From Liminaster sp017519885 (GTDB lineage Bacteria; Bacteroidota; Bacteroidia; Bacteroidales; UBA3663): DNA of 64,000 bases. The notes beneath the pieces are model-generated. The model made no database searches. It worked only from the letters and a program-made list of their open reading frames with translations, and had not been told where the DNA came from. Below are positions 40,288 to 50,685 of the stretch, in pieces (positions within the stretch are counted from its first letter, which is position 1; each line of letters opens with the position of its first letter). The translations under genes were made by a program, and so were the position numbers. Where the stretch lies: NCBI GenBank assembly GCA_017519885.1, contig JAFWRO010000055.1, forward strand, positions 1 through 64,000. The letters are read 5' to 3'.

Positions 40288-42519
40288 ATGAAAAAATACT
40301 CCCTCCTGCTCTTGAGCCTTCTTCCCGCAATGGCTTTTGCCGACAAAGTGGAACTCCGCACCCCTAACAATAGTTTCGTTGTCGAACTCAACAAGGGTGC
40401 TGAACCTCAGTTCCTTTACTATGGCCCCTCACTCAAATCTCAGGACATCGAAAATCTTGAGAAGGCCAACGATGCCAACTGGAGTCGTGCCGACCTCTAT
40501 CCTGCCTATGGAGCCACACATACCCAGAATGAGGTTTGCTTGGCGATGCGTCATTCCGATGGCAACATGTCCACCCAGATGCTCATCGACTCATGGGACG
40601 AGAGCAATGTCAACGATTACGCGCCCAATGGAGCCAAACGTACAGGACAACTCCTTACCATCACCTTGAGTGACCCGCTCTACCCCATCACCGTCAATCT
40701 CTACTACCTTGCCTATGACGACGTCGATATGATTGAATCATGGACCGACATCACCAACGGTGAGAAAAAAACCGTCACCCTCACCCAGTTCTACAACCCC
40801 CTGCTTCCCGTGCGTCGTGGCAACGTCTATTGGACCCACTTCAATGGTTCATGGGCCAGCGAAGCACAGCTCGTCGAACTCCCGCTTGCCAACGGACTGG
40901 TCGAAGTCAAGAACAAGGATGGTCTTCGCAATGCTACTACCGACCGCAACGAGATAATGCTCTCGCTCAACGGTCCTGCACGCGAAAACGAAGGTGATGT
41001 CATCGGTGCTGCTCTCTGCTACAGCGGCAACTTCCGCATCACCATCGACACCGATGAGTCGGACTATCACCAGTACTTTGCCGGCATCAACCCCGACAAT
41101 AGCGAATACCATCTCAAGCGTGGCGAGACATTCACTACCCCGCATTCTGCCTACACGTTCAGTACACGCGGCACTAACGGAGCCACACAGGCGTTCCATG
41201 ACTGGGCTCGCAAGTATCAGTTGCGCCATGCTAACCAGGAGCGCATGATTCTCCTCAATTCCTGGGAGGGTGTCTATTTCAACATCAATCAGGAAGGCAT
41301 GGACCAGATGATGAAGGACATCGCTTCAATGGGAGGCGAACTCTTTGTGATGGATGACGGCTGGTTTGGCGACAAGTATCCCCGCGACATAGACAACTCT
41401 TCGCTCGGCGACTGGGTGGTCGATACACGCAAACTCCCCGATGGCATCCCCGGCCTGCTGCGCGATGCCAAGAAAAACGGTGTGAAGTTCGGCATCTGGA
41501 TCGAACCCGAGATGGCCAACACTGTCTCCGAGCTCTATGAGGCTCATCCCGACTGGATCATCAAGGCTCCAGGACGCGAACCCGTTCAGGGACGTGGTGG
41601 CACACAGGTCGTCCTCGACCTCACCAATCCCAAGGTGCAGGACTTCGCATTCAGCATCTTCGACAACCTTCTCAGCAACTATCCCGAGATAGCTTACATC
41701 AAGTGGGATGCCAACGCCCCTGTGATGAATCATGGCAGCCAGTACCTGCCGATGGACGAACAGAGTCACCTCTACATCAAGTATCACGAGGCACTCATCC
41801 AACTCTGCCAACGCATTCGCGCCAAGTATCCCGATGTAATCATCCAGGATTGTGCTTCGGGTGGTGGACGCGCCAACTATGGCCTGCTCCCCTACTTCGA
41901 TGAGTTCTGGGTGAGCGACAACACCGATGGTTTGCAGCGCATCTATATGCAGTGGGGCACCTCCTATTTCTTCCCCGCCATCGCCATGGCCTCCCACATC
42001 TCGGCTGTGCCCAACCACGCTGTGTTCCGTACCACTTCGCTCAAATATCGCTGCGACGTGGCCATGTCGGGTCGCCTCGGCATGGAGATACAGCCCAAGA
42101 ACATGACCGACGACGAAAAGGCATTCTGCCGCCAAGTCATCACCGACTACAAGCGCGTGCGTCCCGTCATCCAATTTGGCGACCTCTATCGCCTCCATTC
42201 GCCATATGCTGGCGACAACCTTGCCTCATTGATGTACGTCAGCAAGGATAAGCAGCAGGCTGTCTTCTTCTGGTGGAAACTCGAGACGCTGAAGAACCAG
42301 CATGTACCTCGCATCAAGATGGCTGGTCTTGACCCCGACAAGTACTACACCGTCCGTGAACTCAACCGCATCGACAACAAGCCATTGCCATGCGAAGGCA
42401 AATCCTACAGTGGAGCCTTCCTGATGCAAACGGGCCTCGAGATGCCTTACACCCACGATGTAGATTACAATAAACTCAACGACTGGGCCAGCCGTGTGCT
42501 CCAACTTACAGCCGAATAA
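40288..42519 (+). CDS. GH36 alpha-galactosidase
   Basis: A 743-residue secreted enzyme with a 19-residue signal peptide (ending AFADK). The N-terminal beta-sandwich (VELRTPNNSFVVELN) is followed by the TIM barrel. The nucleophile is Asp474 in YIKWDANAP; WVSDNTDGLQR carries the acid/base Asp544; the 70-residue spacing equals that of characterised GH36 enzymes as I recall. FVMDDGWFGDK and CASGGGRANYG are further family blocks. The enzyme removes alpha-1,6-galactose from galactomannan and its oligosaccharides, probably in the periplasm. It is the last gene of the long operon, followed by a strong terminator. Confidence 0.95.
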   Translation: MKKYSLLLLSLLPAMAFADKVELRTPNNSFVVELNKGAEPQFLYYGPSLKSQDIENLEKANDANWSRADLYPAYGATHTQNEVCLAMRHSDGNMSTQMLIDSWDESNVNDYAPNGAKRTGQLLTITLSDPLYPITVNLYYLAYDDVDMIESWTDITNGEKKTVTLTQFYNPLLPVRRGNVYWTHFNGSWASEAQLVELPLANGLVEVKNKDGLRNATTDRNEIMLSLNGPARENEGDVIGAALCYSGNFRITIDTDESDYHQYFAGINPDNSEYHLKRGETFTTPHSAYTFSTRGTNGATQAFHDWARKYQLRHANQERMILLNSWEGVYFNINQEGMDQMMKDIASMGGELFVMDDGWFGDKYPRDIDNSSLGDWVVDTRKLPDGIPGLLRDAKKNGVKFGIWIEPEMANTVSELYEAHPDWIIKAPGREPVQGRGGTQVVLDLTNPKVQDFAFSIFDNLLSNYPEIAYIKWDANAPVMNHGSQYLPMDEQSHLYIKYHEALIQLCQRIRAKYPDVIIQDCASGGGRANYGLLPYFDEFWVSDNTDGLQRIYMQWGTSYFFPAIAMASHISAVPNHAVFRTTSLKYRCDVAMSGRLGMEIQPKNMTDDEKAFCRQVITDYKRVRPVIQFGDLYRLHSPYAGDNLASLMYVSKDKQQAVFFWWKLETLKNQHVPRIKMAGLDPDKYYTVRELNRIDNKPLPCEGKSYSGAFLMQTGLEMPYTHDVDYNKLNDWASRVLQLTAE

Positions 42520-42557
42520 TTCATCATTTGGGAATGTTTATCCCTAATGAACACCAA

Positions 42558-42596
42558 ATATAGTCCAACCGCAAACGCTGTTGGACTATATTTTTT
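42558..42596 (+). terminator. Terminator between GH36 and the MocR gene (bidirectional)
   Basis: ATATAGTCCAAC (42558-42569) pairs perfectly with GTTGGACTATAT (42580-42591), followed by T's to 42596. Because the genes converge, it can serve both directions. Confidence 0.9.
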
Positions 42597-42635
42597 CAAA
42601 GTATCCAATTACTAGGAGATAATCAATCAGAACTC

Positions 42636-44051
42636 CTATAGCAACTCATGCAGGGCACCTACAAGCAGTTCCATTTCTTCATTCTTCATAGATGCATAGC
42701 CCACACGAATGCCCCATCGGCCATCGGTTAAAGCAAAAACAGGCGCATTGATCCCCCGCAAAGCCAGTTCTCGTCTGATGTCGCGGTCCATGGTCATCCA
42801 TAGAGCAAGGCCACCATTAGGTCGCTTGTACATTACCTTGTCCTTCAATTTGGCAGTGATGAGGTCGTCGATGTATTCCAGACGTTCCTGATACACCTTC
42901 CTTGCCCTACGTATGTGACGCTTGAGTTCACCACATTCTACAAGTTCCAGCACCGAGCGCTCCATGACTACATCACCTTGCAGATCAATGATCCTGCGAC
43001 GCTCAGCCAAACGATTGATAACCTCTGCCGAAGAGGTGACGAATCCCAGACGGAGGGCTGGGGCAAGTATCTTGCTGAATGTAGCAATATAAACACAATT
43101 GGACTTCGGCAGCATCACACAGAAGGGCATCTGTCGACTAGTAGTAAAATGGAAATGATGTCCGAAGTCATCTTCAGCAACCATAAGATTGTTTTTCACC
43201 ACGATATCAGCCAACCTGCGGCGACGAGCAGCTGAGAGTGTCACTGTGGTAGGATATTGAAAACGAGGCGTCACATAAATACCCTTGATCTCAGGATGAA
43301 GTTCAAGAGCCTTCTCAAGCGCATCCACTTGAATGCCTTCTTGGTCAACAGGGATAGGATAGACGGTGACGCCCGCACTCTCGAAGGCCAAACGTGCATA
43401 CTCATAGGTAGGGTCTTCAATGGCGATGGCTTCACCGGGCTTCACCATCACATGTGCACAAAGGTACAGTGCCATCTGACTACCTCTTGTGACCATCACC
43501 TCGTCCTCAATAATCGGCAGACCACGCTCCTGACAAATCTCCTGGGCCAACGTATGACGAAACTTGAGGCTACCCTTGGGGTCATTATAACCCATCATTT
43601 TCCAACGGGCAGCGCGATTGAAGAACTGACGATAAGCGCGACTCAGTGCCTCATAGGGTGTCAGTTGTGTGTCTGGGAAACCATCATTCACTTCCAGACG
43701 TGCCTGCTTTTCGTCTGGTGCTTGATTCTTGGTTGTATTATTGCAACTTTCAGTTTGCAAATCGCCTTTTTTCGAATTATTATCTATCGGCAATTTAGAA
43801 CGCACAAACAAACCTATACGTTCGCGGTTCTCCAGCCATCCGCTAAACACCAGCAACTCCATCGCTGAGACCACGGTTTTTCGGCTGACCTTCAATCTCG
43901 AAGCCATTTCGCGACTTCCAGGAAGTGCATCTCCAGGTTTTAGGGTACCAGAAACAATGAGTTTCTGGATACCATCTGCCAACTGCTGATACATAGGAAT
44001 ATCCTTATTATCAAGCTTAAATTCAAGTTCTAAAGTAAACGGTCTGAGCAT
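42636..44051 (-). CDS. MocR-type (GntR-HTH plus aminotransferase-fold) regulator
   Basis: A 471-residue protein with an N-terminal winged helix of GntR type (residues about 15-80: IPMYQQLADGIQKLIVSGTLKPGDALPGSREMA, VSRKTVVSAMELL). From about residue 110 it has a type-I aminotransferase fold; ATFSKILAPALRLG carries the PLP lysine, Lys327. Such regulators sense PLP-linked metabolites and control, for example, vitamin B6 or amino-acid genes. It is divergent from nrfHA and convergent with the mannan operon. Which of these it controls is not evident; the shared 165-base intergenic region makes nrfHA a candidate. No close functional type (PdxR, GabR, TauR) could be assigned from motifs. Confidence 0.88.
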   Translation of the reverse strand: MLRPFTLELEFKLDNKDIPMYQQLADGIQKLIVSGTLKPGDALPGSREMASRLKVSRKTVVSAMELLVFSGWLENRERIGLFVRSKLPIDNNSKKGDLQTESCNNTTKNQAPDEKQARLEVNDGFPDTQLTPYEALSRAYRQFFNRAARWKMMGYNDPKGSLKFRHTLAQEICQERGLPIIEDEVMVTRGSQMALYLCAHVMVKPGEAIAIEDPTYEYARLAFESAGVTVYPIPVDQEGIQVDALEKALELHPEIKGIYVTPRFQYPTTVTLSAARRRRLADIVVKNNLMVAEDDFGHHFHFTTSRQMPFCVMLPKSNCVYIATFSKILAPALRLGFVTSSAEVINRLAERRRIIDLQGDVVMERSVLELVECGELKRHIRRARKVYQERLEYIDDLITAKLKDKVMYKRPNGGLALWMTMDRDIRRELALRGINAPVFALTDGRWGIRVGYASMKNEEMELLVGALHELL

Positions 44052-44094
44052 CTGGACTCCTTTATATTATACTTTTTGGTTACCTTTTATGTCG

Positions 44095-44126
44095 CAAAGA
44101 TAATGTATTTTTGCACAGGAAACAAA
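44095..44126 (-). promoter_or_regulatory. Promoter for the MocR-type regulator
   Basis: Minus-strand TATCTTTG (plus 44095-44102) with TTTG (44123-44126) 20 bases upstream. Confidence 0.7.
44106..44113 (+). promoter_or_regulatory. Possible -7 element for nrfHA
   Basis: TATTTTTG fits the -7 consensus on the plus strand, 103 bases before nrfH, and lies inside the regulator's own promoter. No properly spaced -33 TTTG is seen, so this is tentative. No clear FNR- or CRP-type palindrome was found in 44052-44216. Confidence 0.35.
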
Positions 44127-44216
44127 AAATAAAACGAAAATAAGCCTTTTCAAAACCATTTTTGCATTCACAAGCGCATTAAAGCACCAACAGTACCCTA
44201 TTTCGTTCAAAAAAAT

Positions 44217-44801
44217 ATGAATATATTGTCCCGATTCATTGATCGGCTCTCACATCGGCAAAAATGTGTCAGTCTCGTCCTACTAGGCGCCCTTGTAGGA
44301 TGCGGATTATTCTTTTTGTACATCCTGAGAGCTCATAGCTATTTGGGCGATGACCCTTCGGCATGCGTCAACTGTCATATCATGACGCCCTATTATGCCA
44401 CATGGTTTCATTCGAGCCATGCGCGCAATGCTACATGCAACGATTGCCATGTTCCCCATGAGAACATCGCCCGTAAGTACTTCTTCAAAGCAACCGATGG
44501 TCTTAACCATGTAACGAAGTTCGTGACCCACCTCGAACGTCAAGCGCCACGTCCTGGTGAAGCTGCAAATCAAGTCATCATGAACAACTGCATTCGTTGT
44601 CACACCGACCTCAACACCACATTGGTCAACACCGGGAAAGTGGACTATATGATGACTGCTGTTGGCGAAGGCAAGGTCTGCTGGGACTGCCACCGCAACG
44701 TGCCTCACGGTGGACGCTCCAACCTTGCTGCCACTCCCGATGCCAAAGTGCCATTGCCTGACAGCCCTGTGCCATCCTGGCTCCAAAAAATGCTGAAATA
44801 A
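44217..44801 (+). CDS. nrfH: NrfH, tetraheme cytochrome c quinol dehydrogenase
   Basis: A 194-residue NapC/NirT-type protein. One N-terminal membrane helix (residues about 17-38, VSLVLLGALVGCGLFFLYIL) anchors four CxxCH motifs: CVNCH (50-54), CNDCH (74-78), CIRCH (125-129) and CWDCH (155-159). It takes electrons from menaquinol and hands them to NrfA at the periplasmic side of the inner membrane. The length, slightly above the usual 150-170, reflects a C-terminal tail. It is separated from nrfA by 48 bases and is the first gene of the nrfHA-ccsB-ccsA run. Confidence 0.96.
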   Translation: MNILSRFIDRLSHRQKCVSLVLLGALVGCGLFFLYILRAHSYLGDDPSACVNCHIMTPYYATWFHSSHARNATCNDCHVPHENIARKYFFKATDGLNHVTKFVTHLERQAPRPGEAANQVIMNNCIRCHTDLNTTLVNTGKVDYMMTAVGEGKVCWDCHRNVPHGGRSNLAATPDAKVPLPDSPVPSWLQKMLK

Positions 44802-44849
44802 TCTTATTACGAATACAATATCTGCAGACGAAAAACAAAAAATATAATT

Positions 44850-46463
<1,614 letters not shown>

Positions 46464-46474
46464 TCAAAGAATCC

Positions 46475-47689
46475 GTGTGGTCTAAACCCTGGAAATTCGC
46501 CGAAGGTATCACCATTGGAGCAGGTCTCATCCTTGTGGGCCTGATGTTGCAGTTCACCATCGGTCCTATCGACTGGAGGCTGCTCGCATATCCTTTCAAC
46601 ACGATTCTTTTGGCTATATATGTGCTTGTGCTCGGCGTCCTCTATACCGTGCGCAAGCACGTTTATGTCATAGAATGGACGATGACCGTCTATGCCGCAG
46701 TCCCTGCCCTGGCCTACGGTGTCCTTGTCACTCTTTTAATGGGACTATCCGGTTGGGACCAGATGCTTCGCTCGTGGCCATTCACATTGGTCTACATCTG
46801 GCTGATGAATATCCTTGGTCTTATCACAATTCGTCGAATTCTGCACTTCACGCAAGGAGGCATTGTCCGCAACCTCTGCTTCATCTGCAATCATCTTGGC
46901 CTATTTATGGCTATGGTCTGCGGAACCCTCGGATATGCCGACATGCAGAAGTACCGTCTCACTGCCAAGGTCGATCAACCCGAATGGCGAGCCATCGATC
47001 TAGTGGGCACACTGATGCCTCCCAAGGTCGTCGAACTGCCCTTGGCCATCGAACTGCATGACTTCACAATCGATGAATATCCACCCAAGTATGTCGTCAT
47101 CGATAACGAGACGGGCATGATTGTTGCCGATAGCCCTTGGCGTATCCGGCAGGACTCCATCTGGGAGTATGCAGCCATAGTCTATGGGCGCAAGGATTCG
47201 CTTGGCAACCAGGATATGGATCGTTATGTCGAGTGGCCTTCGATGGGTGCATGTACCGCAGGATTCATCACCGCCACCCGATATGCTTCAGCCGAAGAAG
47301 CCTCCGAAGGTCGAGGCTCTGTTCTCGAAACGAAACAAGGCTGGGTAAGTTGCGGCAGTTTCATGTTCCCCTACAAGGCGCTCCTCCTTGATTCGCTCTA
47401 TAGTGCCGTAATGCCCGATCGTGAACCGAAACGATATGCATCTGATGTCACCGTCTATGCAGCCAACAACCAAAAGATGGATGGCATCATCGAAGTCAAC
47501 AAGCCCCTCGAAATCGATGGATGGAAAATATATCAAGTCTCCTATGACTCGGCTCTGGGCAGATGGTCCGACACCTCTGTTTTCGAACTAGTCCGCGACC
47601 CATGGCTCCCATGGGTCTATGCAGGTATCTACATGATGCTCGCAGGCGCAATCCTCACCTTCATCACCGCCGGCAGAAATAAAAAATAG
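46475..47689 (+). CDS. ccsB: CcsB/ResB-like cytochrome c maturation protein
   Basis: A 404-residue membrane protein starting with GTG 11 bases after nrfA; no ATG gives a better N-terminus. Residues 10-150 hold about four membrane helices (GAGLILVGLMLQFTIG, AYPFNTILLAIYVLVLGVLY, FTLVYIWLMNILGLI, ICNHLGLFMAMVCGTLGY). A large periplasmic domain follows, with the ResB-type sequence IDGWKIYQVSYDSALG, and a last helix near the C-terminus (WVYAGIYMMLAGAILTFITAG). ResB proteins help deliver reduced apocytochrome and heme. It is directly followed by the CcsA partner. Its position after nrfA suggests a dedicated role in maturing NrfA/NrfH; this is inference. Confidence 0.85.
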   Translation: MWSKPWKFAEGITIGAGLILVGLMLQFTIGPIDWRLLAYPFNTILLAIYVLVLGVLYTVRKHVYVIEWTMTVYAAVPALAYGVLVTLLMGLSGWDQMLRSWPFTLVYIWLMNILGLITIRRILHFTQGGIVRNLCFICNHLGLFMAMVCGTLGYADMQKYRLTAKVDQPEWRAIDLVGTLMPPKVVELPLAIELHDFTIDEYPPKYVVIDNETGMIVADSPWRIRQDSIWEYAAIVYGRKDSLGNQDMDRYVEWPSMGACTAGFITATRYASAEEASEGRGSVLETKQGWVSCGSFMFPYKALLLDSLYSAVMPDREPKRYASDVTVYAANNQKMDGIIEVNKPLEIDGWKIYQVSYDSALGRWSDTSVFELVRDPWLPWVYAGIYMMLAGAILTFITAGRNKK

Positions 47690-47691
47690 CT

Positions 47692-48492
47692 ATGCTCATC
47701 TCCTGGCAACACTTCCCATATTTCGCCATCCCCTCGGTATTACTGTGGGCGCTAGGCGCATATTACTCCTTCCGCGAGAAGAAGACTCTCACCACAACCT
47801 TCACACTGCTCGGTATCGCCCTCTTCTTCGCCTTCATCTGCGGCCTTTGGATCAGTCTGGAGCGACCGCCCTTGCGCACCATGGGCGAGACACGCCTCTG
47901 GTACTCATTTTTCCTCCCCGTAGCAGGCATCATCACTTGGAGTCGATGGCGGTATCGCTGGATACTCTCCTTTTCGACCATCCTTGCGCTCGTCTTCATC
48001 TGTGTCAATCTCTTCAAACCAGAGATCCACAACACCACGCTGATGCCTGCCTTGCAGAGCCCTTGGTTCGCACCCCATGTCATCGTCTATATGTTCTGCT
48101 ATGCCCTCTTTGGTGCAGCCCTTGCCGTGGCTCTCTATCTGCTTTTTGTCAAGGCCAAACGCGACGATGAGAATATCTGGAACATGCTCGACAATCTCGT
48201 GTATGTGGGTCTTTCGTTCATGACTATCGGCATGCTCTTCGGTGCTCTTTGGGCCAAGGAGGCTTGGGGACACTACTGGGCATGGGATCCCAAAGAGACC
48301 TGGGCAGGCATCACCTGGCTCTCCTTCCTTGTCTATATCCATTATAGGCAATTATCTCGCAATGCCTTCCGAAGCAAAGTGGCCATCTTCATGGTTATCA
48401 TCAGTTTCTGTTGCCTGCAGATGTGCTGGTGGGGCATCAACTACCTGCCATCGGCACAAGGCAAGAGCGTTCACACCTATAATATGAAATAA
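47692..48492 (+). CDS. ccsA: CcsA/ResC-like heme-handling cytochrome c synthase subunit
   Basis: A 266-residue integral membrane protein with about eight helices. WGHYWAWDPKETWAGITWL is the tryptophan-rich WWD heme-binding motif of the CcsA/CcmC/CcmF family, and the flanking conserved histidines (APHVIVYMF before it, VYIHYRQL after it) would ligate heme. Together with the CcsB encoded two bases upstream it forms a split system-II cytochrome c synthase. It ends the nrf operon before a strong terminator. Confidence 0.9.
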   Translation: MLISWQHFPYFAIPSVLLWALGAYYSFREKKTLTTTFTLLGIALFFAFICGLWISLERPPLRTMGETRLWYSFFLPVAGIITWSRWRYRWILSFSTILALVFICVNLFKPEIHNTTLMPALQSPWFAPHVIVYMFCYALFGAALAVALYLLFVKAKRDDENIWNMLDNLVYVGLSFMTIGMLFGALWAKEAWGHYWAWDPKETWAGITWLSFLVYIHYRQLSRNAFRSKVAIFMVIISFCCLQMCWWGINYLPSAQGKSVHTYNMK

Positions 48493-48523
48493 ATCTTTTA
48501 CTCAAACACACATAAATACAGCA

Positions 48524-48566
48524 GCGACCTCGGGAAGTGCTCCCCGAGGTCGCATATTTTATTTTT
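48524..48566 (+). terminator. Terminator between ccsA and ccsBA (bidirectional)
   Basis: GCGACCTCGGG (48524-48534) pairs perfectly with CCCGAGGTCGC (48543-48553), followed by a T-rich run. It lies between two convergent genes. Confidence 0.9.
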
Positions 48567-48577
48567 AATTAATCCCG

Positions 48578-50635
48578 TTATGAAGTAGCATAACTATGCA
48601 TTCCACCCAGCACAAAGTTTACGCCGAAATACGTCATCAGTACCGTCAGGAAAGCCAGCACCATAAAGATATGAAAGAATCGTGGACGACGGAATATCGG
48701 CAATGACTCGCTATGGAAGGCAAATGCGTAGACCAGCAGTGTGATTAGCGCCCACACCTCCTTGGGGTCCCATCCCCAATAGCGACCCCAGCTCACATTG
48801 GCCCAGATGGCACCAATGAATATTCCTGCGGCCATACAGAAAAGAGCAGGATAAAGCAGCATACGGCTCACGTCGGCCAACTGTTGCACAAACGCTTCTT
48901 GTCGCGACAGCAACGCGGCCAAGCCTGTCAAGAATGTGAAGGCCAACAACGAATAACTTATCATAATGACGCAGACATGGAGGCTCAGCAGCGGCGACTG
49001 AAGTACAGGCATCAGGTGCGTGATCTGTGGATTGCTCTGCCCCATCATGCTCACCAGCAACGTCAGTCCGCCAAGCAGGAAGCCGAAGGGAAGTTCCAGC
49101 AGAAAACGTCGCTGCATCACCAGTGTGAGCAACAACAGACTCAACGCCATGAACTGCATCGTCTCGTATCCGTTGGCCAAAGGCAGATGTCCACTGACGT
49201 ACCATCGCAGACCGAAGAGTAGCAAGAGATAAACGAATGCCAGCACTATTAGCACATCGCACACATAGACCAGCCACGATGGCACCTGTCGTCCTCGGCC
49301 CAAACGTACCACGAAAAAGAGGAACAACACGATGCCCAGTGTAGCAAAAGCCATCGCCAATGGTCGTGTGTAGTCTGCCTTGTTATAAAACATCTCTGCC
49401 GCAAAATGGCGATCGGATGGCAGAACTTCTCCCGCTACCTTTTGCTGATAGCGCCGTATCTTTCCAACTGTCTCAAGATATTTGTCATGATTACGGGTAA
49501 CACCCAACTCCACCACGTAGTTTAATGACTTTCCTACGAAGAACATCTCGTCATCAGGCAATTCCGACAAATGGGAATCCGAAGGACAAAGCCACGTCAA
49601 TGTGCTGTCGGAAGCGACACTGCGCGAAGGAAAGATGCGCAGGAATTCACCCGCCATAAACATCTCGACCACAGCCCCCTGTTCTTCCTTGTAGCGAGCT
49701 TTGCGTTCCTTTCGAGGCATATTCGTCCATGACGAGGGATAAAACACCCAACCCGTGAAGACTTGTTCACACGACAAATCTCCATAATGATCCTTACCAT
49801 AGAGTTTCGTTGTGAAGTCCTTGGCAATGGTCTGAATGGGACAGATTCGGCCATTGTAATAGCCATATAGCGAACAAAATGCCTGTGCTTCATCTTGTGG
49901 CAATGTCTGTGGCGATGCCCAAAGACTTCCCATCGAAAACACGAGCAGCCCTGCCATTACAGCCAACCGACGCAAAGCACGACGAAACCCTTCTCCCGGC
50001 AGAACCAGCAGGAGAAGCATGCTGATGAAAAGCAAGCCATAGCCCACGTATGTGATGCCTATACCGACGGGATCGTGACTTACCGAAAGAACAGAGCCCC
50101 CCATGTCTGCATCATAACTTGTCTGATAGAATCGATAGTTGCGGAGTTCGGCTATCCTATTCATCGACACACTCACTGTGTCCTGCCGCCCATCGACCCC
50201 AGCGTTCACGAGCAGCGTCGATTTGTAGTCCATAGGCGTACTGGTGCCTGGATAAGCGATGACTTCAAAGTCAGAAAGCATAAGCTCGAATGGCAGTTTC
50301 ACAACCTCAGCATCATTCGTAAAAAAAGTTCTTGCCGGCAATCCTACACGTAGATGCATCACACCTTGCTGGCCAAATACATGGGTCACCAGTGCTCCGA
50401 CAAGAATCACGACAAAACTAAGGTGGAGCAGCAGTACCACTGGTCGCTTATAGAGTTTGCGTCGAAAGCAATGAAGCAGGCCACAGACACAAAGCAGCGT
50501 CCACAGCGAAGCGAACCACCACGAACCATAGATGAACGCCGCACTGCCGGCAGATTGTTCAACGAAGGTTGCAGCCATCATGACGATGATGACTGCAACC
50601 ATAAGTAAAAAGGAAAGGATTCCCATGTTATTCAT
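48578..50635 (-). CDS. ccsBA: CcsBA fusion, complete system-II cytochrome c synthase
   Basis: A 685-residue protein joining both system-II subunits. Residues about 1-210 are ResB-like: several helices (ILSFLLMVAVIIVMMAA, PVVLLLHLSFVVILVGALV) and a periplasmic domain with LRNYRFYQTSYDADMGGSVLSV. Residues about 400-685 are the CcsA half with eight helices and WGRYWGWDPKEVWALITLL, the WWD motif. A middle periplasmic segment (residues about 240-390) is present. It attaches heme to CxxCH apocytochromes. The gene lies downstream of the porin, imelysin and di-heme oxidoreductase genes on the same strand, so it may be co-transcribed and mature the di-heme protein. A second, split Ccs pair is encoded next door. 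Confidence 0.93.
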   Translation of the reverse strand: MNNMGILSFLLMVAVIIVMMAATFVEQSAGSAAFIYGSWWFASLWTLLCVCGLLHCFRRKLYKRPVVLLLHLSFVVILVGALVTHVFGQQGVMHLRVGLPARTFFTNDAEVVKLPFELMLSDFEVIAYPGTSTPMDYKSTLLVNAGVDGRQDTVSVSMNRIAELRNYRFYQTSYDADMGGSVLSVSHDPVGIGITYVGYGLLFISMLLLLVLPGEGFRRALRRLAVMAGLLVFSMGSLWASPQTLPQDEAQAFCSLYGYYNGRICPIQTIAKDFTTKLYGKDHYGDLSCEQVFTGWVFYPSSWTNMPRKERKARYKEEQGAVVEMFMAGEFLRIFPSRSVASDSTLTWLCPSDSHLSELPDDEMFFVGKSLNYVVELGVTRNHDKYLETVGKIRRYQQKVAGEVLPSDRHFAAEMFYNKADYTRPLAMAFATLGIVLFLFFVVRLGRGRQVPSWLVYVCDVLIVLAFVYLLLLFGLRWYVSGHLPLANGYETMQFMALSLLLLTLVMQRRFLLELPFGFLLGGLTLLVSMMGQSNPQITHLMPVLQSPLLSLHVCVIMISYSLLAFTFLTGLAALLSRQEAFVQQLADVSRMLLYPALFCMAAGIFIGAIWANVSWGRYWGWDPKEVWALITLLVYAFAFHSESLPIFRRPRFFHIFMVLAFLTVLMTYFGVNFVLGGMHSYATS

Positions 50636-50650
50636 AAAAGGGCTTTATAA

Positions 50651-50665
50651 GGGACGGTCCGTCCC
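50651..50665 (-). other. Perfect small palindromic hairpin between di-heme oxidoreductase and ccsBA
   Basis: GGGACG-GTC-CGTCCC forms a 6-bp stem with a three-base loop. It lies in a 50-base intercistronic gap and lacks a T-run. Confidence 0.5.
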
Positions 50666-50685
50666 TCAATTCACCCATTACCAAA

